Assembly: GCA_014799925.1 (NCBI GenBank)
Contig: JAAVHC010000010.1
Span: 3,744 to 45,484, forward strand
From: Oscillibacter sp.
Lineage (GTDB): Bacteria; Bacillota; Clostridia; Oscillospirales; Oscillospiraceae
Direction of reading: 5' to 3'
Length of the DNA: 41,741 nucleotides
Part shown: positions 24,697 to 32,657 of the stretch, one piece after another
How the letters are laid out: each line of letters starts with the position of its first letter
Numbering within the stretch: the first letter of the stretch is position 1
Notes under the pieces: model-generated
Told to the model about the DNA's origin: nothing
The model's database searches: none
Seen by the model: the letters and a program-made list of their open reading frames with translations, nothing else
Program-made: the position numbers and the translations under genes

Positions 24697-25875
24697 TCAA
24701 GTTTTTGCGGTGTATGTGTCCCACTCAAAGGCAGCTTCGATCTGCTTGCGCAATCCGGTTCTTGTTACTATCTGGTTCACACTGTAATCTCCCCGCACAT
24801 TGCCTTCTATCACCTGCCAGCCTCTGTCCTTCGACAACGCAACATCCCAGCCGATCATCCGGACGCCGGGAAATATAGGTGCGATTTCCAGCACCATCTT
24901 CTTCAGTTCATCCCACCGCGGTATCTGAAAGCCTTTGAAAACAAAGCCGGTATCCGGGTGAGCTGAAAACATATTACCCATCTCATCCGCCGCATCAGTA
25001 TAGATAATGCCGGTCTCAGCATCAACTGCTGCCAGCATGCCTCCCGGACCCACATTGTCTATGATGGCACCGTGCTGTCCCGCTTTGATAAAGGACATGA
25101 CAAGTGTTGGTTCTCCGTTAGTCTTGATATATGTATAAATACGCACGGAGTTGACCGATGAGGGATGGATAGCCCTTATGCTGTCCTCGCAAACAATAAG
25201 TTCTTCACATAATATCTTTGGTGAATCATCATATTTTTTGATCTGAGGGTACGACCCTGCATTTTCGAGAAGGTCCGAAAGGAGCTCTTCCGGTTTTTTA
25301 TCCTCACAGTTGATGATTTTTACGCCCTTTCCTGCAAAACTACCCACAGGTTTTACCAAAAATTGTGTGTGTTTGCGGCAAAAATCTATAAATTCATCCC
25401 TTTGCTCCATGCTCCATATACAGCACATATCCCGTTTGTAATAAGCTTCGAGCAGTTGATATGTAAGATACTTGTCATCCAGTTTATGAACGTCTTCCTT
25501 ATTTTTGATATGTGCCTTCCAGTAAATGCTGCAATTTTGCGAAGCCATAAATTCAAGACGTTCGGCAATACTCTTATCTGCCAACTCGTAGAGAAAATAT
25601 TCCCGATAAAGAAAGTTAAGAACAAATTTGGTATACACAAGATCAATGATCAGATCTTTCCACTCCGCAATATTGGCCTTGTCTAATCTCTTGAATTTTT
25701 TGATTGCCTTAATTGCGGACTGTACCGCTTGTCCCTGAGGAAAATTGTTCAGCAAATGATTTCCGTAAGCATCTCGAAACACCTCGGTCAGGCGATATTT
25801 ATCAAGAACCTTTCTCTGTTCTGCTCCCGGTTCATGGAGAAGTATCGTTGGATCATTCATAATACTGTAACTCAC
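24697..25875 (-). CDS. Sugar-transfer-associated ATP-grasp ligase (ATPgrasp_ST family)
   Basis: 392 residues. The N-terminal 170 residues are helical. The ATP-grasp core then shows FLVKPVGSFAGKGV (nucleotide Lys and Gly loop), ILCEELIV, HPSSVNSVRIYTYI, the Gly-rich GPGGMLAAVDAETG, AHPDTGFVFKGFQIP and the metal-binding end VIEGNVRGDY. These are hallmarks of the PF14397-type family found in polysaccharide loci and thought to join an amino acid or peptide carboxylate to an amine using ATP. GTG start with AGGAGG nine bases upstream, inside repeat copy 1 (25873-26145), which also carries its promoter. Last intact gene of the AT-rich island. The substrate is unknown. Confidence 0.82.
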   Translation of the reverse strand: MSYSIMNDPTILLHEPGAEQRKVLDKYRLTEVFRDAYGNHLLNNFPQGQAVQSAIKAIKKFKRLDKANIAEWKDLIIDLVYTKFVLNFLYREYFLYELADKSIAERLEFMASQNCSIYWKAHIKNKEDVHKLDDKYLTYQLLEAYYKRDMCCIWSMEQRDEFIDFCRKHTQFLVKPVGSFAGKGVKIINCEDKKPEELLSDLLENAGSYPQIKKYDDSPKILCEELIVCEDSIRAIHPSSVNSVRIYTYIKTNGEPTLVMSFIKAGQHGAIIDNVGPGGMLAAVDAETGIIYTDAADEMGNMFSAHPDTGFVFKGFQIPRWDELKKMVLEIAPIFPGVRMIGWDVALSKDRGWQVIEGNVRGDYSVNQIVTRTGLRKQIEAAFEWDTYTAKT

Positions 25876-26145
25876 AGGTTATAACCTCCTGACTATAAGC
25901 GAGCAAATCCAGAAAATTGCACAAAATTTCCTGTAGTTTACAGGATCTACGTTCATGGAAATGACTTATTGTACTACCGTTATGGACACTGCGCAAACAC
26001 GGATTTTATAATTTTCAGTTCGGCAATACTCATTATTTGCTTCCTAAAAGGAAGCAAATAATGGGGGTACCCCCATTATTCCCATTTCGCTAACCTACTC
26101 GCTCTTGCGTCCTATTTTGTGCATTCCTACCGTTTTGCTCATTGA
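25873..26145 (-). repeat. 273-bp duplicated leader/promoter cassette, copy 1
   Basis: About 97% identical to 28973-29246. In transcription order (minus strand) it holds a 15-codon frame (26142-26095, MSKTVGMHKIGRKSE) with AGGAG upstream, a 24-bp perfect palindrome (26057-26080), a 13-bp hairpin (26032-26062) sharing its AATAAT arm, a promoter (25968-25996), a small dyad CCTGTA/TACAGG (25930-25944) and AGGAGG followed by the GTG of the ATP-grasp gene. The palindrome AGGTTATAACCT overlaps the ribosome-binding site. Together with the terminator at 26188-26223 it fills the 374-bp gap. Confidence 0.85.
25968..25996 (-). promoter_or_regulatory. Promoter within repeat copy 1
   Basis: On the minus strand TTGCGC (25991-25996), a 17-bp spacer and TACAAT (25968-25973). 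In copy 2 the equivalent reads TTGCAC-17-TACAAC, so the two copies differ in both elements. The leader to the GTG would be about 85 nt. Confidence 0.5.
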
Positions 26146-26187
26146 TAGCTCCTATTATAAAAATTCTAAACCAATGACGCATAATGT

Positions 26188-26223
26188 AAAAAGCCTCAGA
26201 TTCCCTGCTGATAAATGCAGGCT
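26188..26223 (-). terminator. Terminator after the CapA/MurF-like fusion gene
   Basis: On the minus strand AGCCT (26219-26223) pairs with AGGCT (26192-26196) around an inner CCTGC/GCAGG alternative, followed by TTTTT. It starts about 27 nt after the stop codon. Confidence 0.5.
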
Positions 26224-26249
26224 ATATATCTGCATACTTACAATGCGAA

Positions 26250-28835
26250 TCAGTCTATTGCATAATACAGTCCGAACAGTTTTCGTATAGTGGAATTAAG
26301 ATACATTCTTCGTCCGCCCTTGATCAGCAGCGCATCGCCAGGCTGCAGCAAACTGCATAGTTTTATCTCCAATTCTCTCTTGGTAGAGAAATATGCCGCA
26401 TTGGTTTTGTTGAATCCCGCGCGAATAGCAGCGTTATATGTATGTTCAGCCTGCGCACCATAGCAAAACAGGTAGTCGATATTAGTCCCTGTAATCATTT
26501 CACCGATCTTTTGATGCTCTTCCTTGCTGTTTTCAACAATATGCATCTCTCCGATAACAGCCACTCTTTTTGCACCTTCATCAATCGGGATTGAGCAAAA
26601 GCTTTCAATACTGGAACGCATAGATACCGGCGTTGCACTTCTGCAGTCCAAAAACATTTTCAGACCTTCGTACTCAATAAAATGCTGCCTGATGCCATTG
26701 CTCTTATACTTGGCAATAGACTTGATCACCTGATGAGCGTCGATCCCCATATCAACGCCGACCGCAAATGCAGCTACAGCGCTGTATGCGTTTATTCTGA
26801 CAGGCGACGGAAATACTATATGTGCCTTCTTTCCTTCGTAAGAGACGTCAAAATCAATCTTCACGCCATCGGAAGTCAGATTTTCGATTCGGAAGTCAAG
26901 CTTCTGTGCATTCATCCCAAACGTTTTCACTCTGCATTTTTCGCCCACATTTTTCCGCACGGCTTCCATCAGCGCTTCATCGTCACCGTTGATATACAAG
27001 ATCCCGTCCGGTGACATACCCGCGGTTATATCCGTATACCCTTGTATAATAGCTTCATCGGAGCCGAAGTTCTCCCTGTGAGCAATACCCATGTTTGTAA
27101 TAATTGCATAATTCGGTAGGATTGCACGAGAGATCATTTCGGCGGATCTTGGATCGCCTTCGTGCACCTCCTGCAAATATGCCTCGTGATAACTGCGCAG
27201 GCGCTGCATCACCATCATACTTGTATAGCGTGTATTCCAGTTGCCGGGAGACGCCAACGTAATAAACTGATCGTTCAAAACCTTTTCCAGGGTCTCCTTG
27301 GTTGTTGTCTTGCCGGCGTTGCCTGTAACGGCGATCGTTTGCACAGTAAATCTTCTGCGAATGTATGAAAATACCTTACAGAATGCTTCGCATACATCTT
27401 CGACCACAATGCAGGGCAGCCCTGTTATCTCACGATCCGTGATAAGTGCATGAGCGCCATTTCGATACGCATTTTGCAAATCGGAGTCACTATTAAAATA
27501 AAAACTGAAAAACAGACAACCATCAACGGCACTGCTGGGACGACTGCAAAGTTTAGAAAACGGGCGATTTAAAATTTGCTCCGGTCGTTTTACGTTTAAA
27601 ATGCTGCACACTTCTTCAACAGTGATGGACGTTGCTTTGAGTGTCGGAACATCACCCATCACTTTTTGAATATAAGTCTCTGCTTCAGGTTGTGATTTGT
27701 ACCATACGCCATCACTCAATGCGATATCTGTGGGGACAACTGCATATTTGCTGGTACGGATCTGATTGAACACATAGCAAGGGATGAAATAATCATTCTT
27801 TACGACAACATTCACATTCGTTTTTTGCAGTATGATCTGCAAAACGCCGCAATGCTTACTTATTATTCTGCGCTCGTTGGTAACAAAGTTACCCATCGAA
27901 TAAACCACAGGTACACGTTGACCGTTATTTGTAATGATAACATCATAATGCTGCAATGCATGCGGGTGTGAACCAACTATATAATCTGCTCCTGCATTGG
28001 CGATCTCATTCGCACGCTTTTTCTGCAGTTCACTGACTTCATGTGTGTATTCTTTGCCCCAATGCATATATACCAATACAAATTCCGCGCCGTTGTTTTT
28101 GGCCGCCGCAATATCTGTAGTTACCTTTTCCGGTGTGTAGGCATTTAACAGCGTGTCTCGTCCTAATTGCGTAAAATTTGTCTCATTTTTATTAAAATAA
28201 GTAGCATAGGACAAAATTGCCAGTTTGATGCCATTCACCTTTACATACAGGATACGTTCATCTCCCTCAGGATGAAATGTGCCGGTATGCATGAATCTTT
28301 TCTCATCCATCGCATCCAATGTATCCAGCAGTCCGATCACTGCCGAATCACAGGAATGATTGTTGGCATTTACTAAAGCGTCAAATCCAGCATAACGGAT
28401 AGCATCCAAATAAATGGCAGGAGCATTACAATGATATCCGCCCCCCTCTAATTTATGTAATTGATCCGCATAGGGTGTCGCATCAGTAAGCGTGGTTTCC
28501 AGGTTCCCTACAACAAGGTCAGATTGTTTGAATAGATTGCGTACATACTTAAATTGTGGGTGAAAATAATAGTGATCCCCATATTTATAAGCTCGGTGCT
28601 GCATGGGTTCACACATAATATCACCTGTGCAGGAAAGCACTGCTTTACCATTTTCAGTGGCTGCGGGGTTATACCAGTAGCCATCATCTCCTTTTATGTA
28701 ACGCGGTTCATCTTCCTTTGCCGGCTGCGGCCACGGAAAAGCTTCAGGGAATTTAATCTCATATTTTGCATATTCACGATTATACTTTCCCCATAAGACA
28801 CCGGAATTGTTGGAATAGTTTAATTTATTATCCAT
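26250..28835 (-). CDS. CapA-type metallophosphatase domain fused to a MurF-like ligase
   Basis: 861 residues. Residues about 60-380 are a PGA_cap/CapA domain: VLSCTGDIMCEPMQH, VVGNLETTLTD, NANNHSCDSAV, YMHWGKEYTHEV, GSHPHALQHYDV and YSMGNF are the family's metal-site motifs. Residues about 400-861 are a Mur ligase resembling MurF: SSAVDGCLFFSF (N-terminal domain), P-loop VTGNAGKTTTKETL near 505, NYAIITNMGIAHRENF, and a C-terminal domain from VAVIGEMHIVE to LLIKGGRR. CapA and a Mur-like ligase (PgsB/CapB) are separate proteins in poly-gamma-glutamate synthesis; one chain here implies a coupled amide-ligation step. The start follows AAGAAGG. AT-rich codons unlike the core. Substrate unknown. 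Confidence 0.85.
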   Translation of the reverse strand: MDNKLNYSNNSGVLWGKYNREYAKYEIKFPEAFPWPQPAKEDEPRYIKGDDGYWYNPAATENGKAVLSCTGDIMCEPMQHRAYKYGDHYYFHPQFKYVRNLFKQSDLVVGNLETTLTDATPYADQLHKLEGGGYHCNAPAIYLDAIRYAGFDALVNANNHSCDSAVIGLLDTLDAMDEKRFMHTGTFHPEGDERILYVKVNGIKLAILSYATYFNKNETNFTQLGRDTLLNAYTPEKVTTDIAAAKNNGAEFVLVYMHWGKEYTHEVSELQKKRANEIANAGADYIVGSHPHALQHYDVIITNNGQRVPVVYSMGNFVTNERRIISKHCGVLQIILQKTNVNVVVKNDYFIPCYVFNQIRTSKYAVVPTDIALSDGVWYKSQPEAETYIQKVMGDVPTLKATSITVEEVCSILNVKRPEQILNRPFSKLCSRPSSAVDGCLFFSFYFNSDSDLQNAYRNGAHALITDREITGLPCIVVEDVCEAFCKVFSYIRRRFTVQTIAVTGNAGKTTTKETLEKVLNDQFITLASPGNWNTRYTSMMVMQRLRSYHEAYLQEVHEGDPRSAEMISRAILPNYAIITNMGIAHRENFGSDEAIIQGYTDITAGMSPDGILYINGDDEALMEAVRKNVGEKCRVKTFGMNAQKLDFRIENLTSDGVKIDFDVSYEGKKAHIVFPSPVRINAYSAVAAFAVGVDMGIDAHQVIKSIAKYKSNGIRQHFIEYEGLKMFLDCRSATPVSMRSSIESFCSIPIDEGAKRVAVIGEMHIVENSKEEHQKIGEMITGTNIDYLFCYGAQAEHTYNAAIRAGFNKTNAAYFSTKRELEIKLCSLLQPGDALLIKGGRRMYLNSTIRKLFGLYYAID

Positions 28836-28864
28836 AATCTGAAAACCTTCTTTTTGTGTTCCTT

Positions 28865-28975
28865 TCAAAAGTTTAATACCCGTACTCCCCTGTTTGCCAT
28901 ATCCGCCGCAGCCGTACATCCGCCGTTGCCGGCGCCTGAAGCCGCGGCCTTCATACAACGGCCTGCTGTATGCAC
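28865..28975 (-). CDS. Possible 36-residue leader or remnant ORF
   Basis: Repeat copy 2 ends in AGGAGG and a GTG exactly as in front of the ATP-grasp gene. Here that GTG opens only 36 codons (VHTAGRCMKAAASGAGNGGC onward) and stops 29 nt before the CapA/MurF-like ATG. The piece is GC-rich, unlike the AT-rich sequence on both sides. It is either the scar of a replaced gene or a leader peptide. No family is recognised. Confidence 0.3.
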   Translation of the reverse strand: MHTAGRCMKAAASGAGNGGCTAAADMANRGVRVLNF

Positions 28976-29246
28976 AGGTTATAACCTCCTGACTATAAAC
29001 GAGCAAATCCAGAAAATTGCACAAAATTTCCTGTAGTTTACACGATCTACGTTCATGGAAATGACTTGTTGTACTACCGTTATGGACACTGTGCAAACAC
29101 GGATTTTATAATTTTCAGTTCGGCAATGCTCATTATTTGCTTCCTTTTAGGAAGCAAATAATGGGGGTACCCCCATTATTCCCATTTAGCTAACCTACTC
29201 GCTCTTGCGTCCTAATTTTGTGCATTCCTACCGTTTTGCTCATTGA
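28973..29246 (-). repeat. 274-bp duplicated leader/promoter cassette, copy 2
   Basis: Same unit as 25873-26145 with about ten differences. The 5-nt hairpin loop is the reverse complement of that in copy 1 (TTTTA against TAAAA on the plus strand). Its upstream end encodes the last 18 residues and stop codon of the ATP-grasp/LRR protein (29190-29246). The shared copies form direct repeats 3.1 kb apart that bracket the CapA/MurF-like gene. Confidence 0.85.
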
Positions 29247-32200
29247 GATGTATTTATATCTTATCGCATTTTCTTTGCAATATTGCTCCGCAAAAGAGTC
29301 TTTTTCAACCAAAACCGTGACATTCGGACAATTGCCGAACGCCTCTTCACCTATAAACTCCACGGACGGCGGAACAAGAACCTTCGTCAGCTTGTGGCAG
29401 TCGTAAAAGGCTCTCCTGCCTATTGAGGCTATGCCCTCCGGCAGTCTTACAGCCTCCAACGATATACAATAATTGAACGCACTGTTTTCTATCGTTTTTA
29501 GTTTTTTCGGCATATTTATCTTTTTCAGCTTTTTACAGATATAAAAGGCTGAATCACCAATGCTCTCAACGGTATCCGGCAAAGTGACCGATTTCAGCTC
29601 ACTGCATCTGTTGAATGCGTTGCTGCATATATCCTTTACCTCTTTACCGTTTACCGTCTCAGGCATCAAAATAACCTCACAGGCTTTATCCATGACCCCG
29701 CAAAACGACATACGATTCCGATAAAACACAAACTTAACATTGATATTGCTGTTGACACGTGTCTTGAATGTTTCATCGGAATCAATGGTCAGATCATAAA
29801 CATCGCTTGAGGGTACCATATCAAGCAATGTCAGACCGTACAATTTCATCTTTCTCTTTTTGACTCTGTCAAAGAACTCGTTGATTTCATCGGTATATTC
29901 AGCTGCCTTATGGAGATCCTGGTGGATATTTATCTCCAACACCTTTATACCCTCGTTTGTAATCGCCACGTCAAAGCCAAGGTACTCGAGTTCTTTCAGA
30001 TAGCCTGCAATTTCCAGAACAGCTTTCCTCATTTCCTGCCAACATGGAACGATGCCTGCTATAGGAACATTTGTATCCGGATGTACGGGACAATCGTAAA
30101 AGACATGATCTTTCACCATCTGGGGATTGTACAGCTCGCCCGTTTCTTTATCAACAGAGACACATATCCCGCCGTAGCCCACATTATCAGTAAATCCTGT
30201 TTTCTCTGAACCGATACGCATATACGTCTGCATGATTTTAGGCTCATAGCCCGAAGAATTTATTACCATCACACGAATGGTATTTACGGATTTCGGATAA
30301 AATCTCCGCAGTTCATCGTGCATGAAAAGACATTCGGTAATAATATAAAAGGATTTCTGAGAATTGATCGTCGTTACAATTTCCTCTTTTGAACTGGTCT
30401 TGCCATTTATAAGATATGTACCGTTGTCGTATTCAAAGAGATAAAAGCCGTCGCCGTGCGTACCAGCAGACGGCTTGAACACAAGGTTTGACACATCCTC
30501 AAGCAGCCTAATAACATCGTCGGCGCTGTTGCCAAAACCCGCGGGCAGATCCGCCATTTTCGCAAGCTCAGTTTTACCGTTTCGATTATATACCGAATAA
30601 TAATACTTCGGAACATATTTTTTTATCGGCTCCATAATTAAACGGTAGGTTGTTTTATCGTTCACCCATTTCTGATAAAGATTGTTTATTCGGTTCAGCC
30701 AGTAATAATCATAATCGGAAAGAAAGAAGTCAACATTTTCTTCCGTCAGATTATACTGCCATAGCCTGAATGATAAAAAGCCGTGATCCCACGCCCATTG
30801 CTTCTGCTCTCTTGTGGCTCCCTTTGTGTGTTTCTTGTCGTTCTCCAAAGCGTCCATCCACAGCCTGTACATATAGTCACGCATACCTTTTCTGCTTTCG
30901 GTTTGCGCACGTTCGTGAAAAAGCTTGTTTGTCAAAGCAAGCTTGTAATCACGGTAAGTATCGGCCACCGAGTTTTTCTCCCGCATCGCCGCTTTTCCTT
31001 TAAGATACAATCCAAGCTCCTCGTTATACGGCATGGAGGGCAGAGGCGGTTCGTGATTGACGCTGAATATCTTAAACAGCCCTTCATTGGGGATAATTGA
31101 AATTAGAAAGAAGTTGATTTGCTTTACACATTCGCTTATCTCACATACCTTGCTTATAATTTTATCCCAATTATCTACAAAATACTTAATGTGTTCATAT
31201 ACAAAGCTGCCGTCGTCTAGGTTTACCAAAACCGATTTTTGGAAGGATGAGCCGATGATCTCTTTTTTGAATATACTTGCCACCGCCGACAACACTCTCG
31301 TACCCGCTTCTGTGTCGTTGGCAACCCATAATTGTACAGAATATTCATAATCCGGAATTTTCTTTATCTCGGGGATATTCTCGGCTTCGTCTATGCTTTC
31401 CTCAAATATATCTTTATTATTACTGCCGTCGGCTTCGGCCGCGTTCTCGCCGGCCTCGCTTTCCGCGTCCTCGGCAGTTTCGCTTATACCGAGATAATCT
31501 TCTTCATCGTCCGCTGCATCGGAAAAAGCATCAACATCATTTTCACGATCGCTTTCTCTTTCATCGGCTTTAAAATGGTCATCCCCGACAAGGCCTTTAT
31601 AGTCGAGCCTGCACCTGTCAAGCTTGTCCGTCACAACATAGTTTGCCGAAAGCGCATTTATATAATTTGCAAGTTTTTTATTATAGACTTCTTCGTCATC
31701 GGTAACTACCACCGGTCCTTCTTCTTTGTATATCTCAAATAATCCGTCGTCTGTAAGCATAAGCATATAATGAGAAGACTTGCTCTGCCAGTATGACGGC
31801 CGCAGCTCGAGCCGCTTCTTTTCCTTTAAAAGCTCCGTTATATCCTTAACGCCGCATTTTCTGTTTTCAGTGCCGAAGGTAAGTATTATTTTTTTGTTTT
31901 CACGCTGTATGATGCTGAAATATATATTCCTGCACACTTCGCCGTGAGCATTAAGGACATAATTAAGCGTAAGCATGTCGTCCACCCATTTTGTGAACGA
32001 GTTGTTGTGCGGCAATATGGAAAGCAGATCAAGATCTGAAATATAATATGTGTCATTATAATTCCGTATATCGTATTTCTCTATTGTTGAGCACAAAAAA
32101 CCCGCCTTGTGGATCTTTTCAATGTCGTCCCTGTAATATTTCTTCTCAAAACGCGCTGTATCCCTGATTTTGAGATCGTTCCACTCCTTCGCTGTTTTGC

Positions 32201-32267
32201 GCGGATATCCCGACAATGTTGTGGGCAATATTGCGCTTTCGTGTTTTATCCTTTTGTTCAAGTCCAT
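29190..32267 (-). CDS. Large ATP-grasp (ATPgrasp_ST) protein with C-terminal BspA-like leucine-rich repeats
   Basis: 1025 residues. An N-terminal helical part (to about 225) is followed by a very acidic low-complexity linker (about 230-310), then a helical region, then the ATP-grasp core (about 595-815): FKPSAGTHGDGFYLF, FYPKSVNTIRVMVI, YGGICVSVDKETGELY, CPVHPDTNVPIAG and VLEINIHQDLH. From about 865 to 1005 come LRR_5 repeats (CSELKSVTLPDTVESIGDSA, CKKLKKINMPKKLKTIENSA and so on), more usual on surface proteins. The last 18 residues are encoded by repeat copy 2, so the C-terminus has been replaced or extended. GAGGAG precedes the start. First gene of the AT-rich island. Likely an amide ligase with a recognition domain; no signal peptide is seen. 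Confidence 0.82.
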   Translation of the reverse strand: MDLNKRIKHESAILPTTLSGYPRKTAKEWNDLKIRDTARFEKKYYRDDIEKIHKAGFLCSTIEKYDIRNYNDTYYISDLDLLSILPHNNSFTKWVDDMLTLNYVLNAHGEVCRNIYFSIIQRENKKIILTFGTENRKCGVKDITELLKEKKRLELRPSYWQSKSSHYMLMLTDDGLFEIYKEEGPVVVTDDEEVYNKKLANYINALSANYVVTDKLDRCRLDYKGLVGDDHFKADERESDRENDVDAFSDAADDEEDYLGISETAEDAESEAGENAAEADGSNNKDIFEESIDEAENIPEIKKIPDYEYSVQLWVANDTEAGTRVLSAVASIFKKEIIGSSFQKSVLVNLDDGSFVYEHIKYFVDNWDKIISKVCEISECVKQINFFLISIIPNEGLFKIFSVNHEPPLPSMPYNEELGLYLKGKAAMREKNSVADTYRDYKLALTNKLFHERAQTESRKGMRDYMYRLWMDALENDKKHTKGATREQKQWAWDHGFLSFRLWQYNLTEENVDFFLSDYDYYWLNRINNLYQKWVNDKTTYRLIMEPIKKYVPKYYYSVYNRNGKTELAKMADLPAGFGNSADDVIRLLEDVSNLVFKPSAGTHGDGFYLFEYDNGTYLINGKTSSKEEIVTTINSQKSFYIITECLFMHDELRRFYPKSVNTIRVMVINSSGYEPKIMQTYMRIGSEKTGFTDNVGYGGICVSVDKETGELYNPQMVKDHVFYDCPVHPDTNVPIAGIVPCWQEMRKAVLEIAGYLKELEYLGFDVAITNEGIKVLEINIHQDLHKAAEYTDEINEFFDRVKKRKMKLYGLTLLDMVPSSDVYDLTIDSDETFKTRVNSNINVKFVFYRNRMSFCGVMDKACEVILMPETVNGKEVKDICSNAFNRCSELKSVTLPDTVESIGDSAFYICKKLKKINMPKKLKTIENSAFNYCISLEAVRLPEGIASIGRRAFYDCHKLTKVLVPPSVEFIGEEAFGNCPNVTVLVEKDSFAEQYCKENAIRYKYISMSKTVGMHKIRTQERVG

Positions 32268-32429
32268 AATGAAATTCTCCTCAAATTATTTATATCTATC
32301 ATATCTCAAACTTCACAGATGAAGAAAAAGGAAGAATTATAGAAAATAGATGGAAATAAAAGACGTACAGACCCGAAGTATGGTAAGAAGCCGCCTTTAT
32401 CGGCCGCCTCTCCTGCGAAAGACGCGCCA

Positions 32430-32632
32430 TAGAGGCCAACCGGGACTTCATCCCGGAGGAGCGCTGCTTGAAGGGCCGGTCCTGGAACTCCCGCAGCTCC
32501 GAGAAGTCGATAATCCGCAGGAAGAAAACCACCTCCTCCGCCATCAGCAGGTGGAACCAGGCGGCAGGAACGGCGGCCTCGATGGCAATCTTGCGGAAGC
32601 GGCTGATAAGCAGGCAGACCGGAATCTGTATC
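32430..32632 (-). pseudogene. Chimeric remnant of a second Wzm/Wzt exporter pair
   Basis: Read on the minus strand, the piece FRKIAIEAAVPAAWFHLLMA matches the permease end (FREIVIEAAIPAAWFHLLMA at 34098-34871). It then jumps without a gap to IIDFSELREFQDRPFKQ and SSGMKSRLA, matching the middle of the ATPase gene (33289-34080). A deletion has thus joined the two genes of a duplicated exporter near 32516. Neither function can survive. The rest of the 32268-32657 gap holds no gene. Confidence 0.75.
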
Positions 32633-32657
32633 CACAAGTGCGCAGGACATGTTTGAG

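Noticed and set aside
26154-26159. TATAAT on the minus strand as a promoter for the 15-codon frame in repeat copy 1
   Set aside because: The start point would fall inside the ribosome-binding site, leaving no usable leader, and no matching -35 box is seen.
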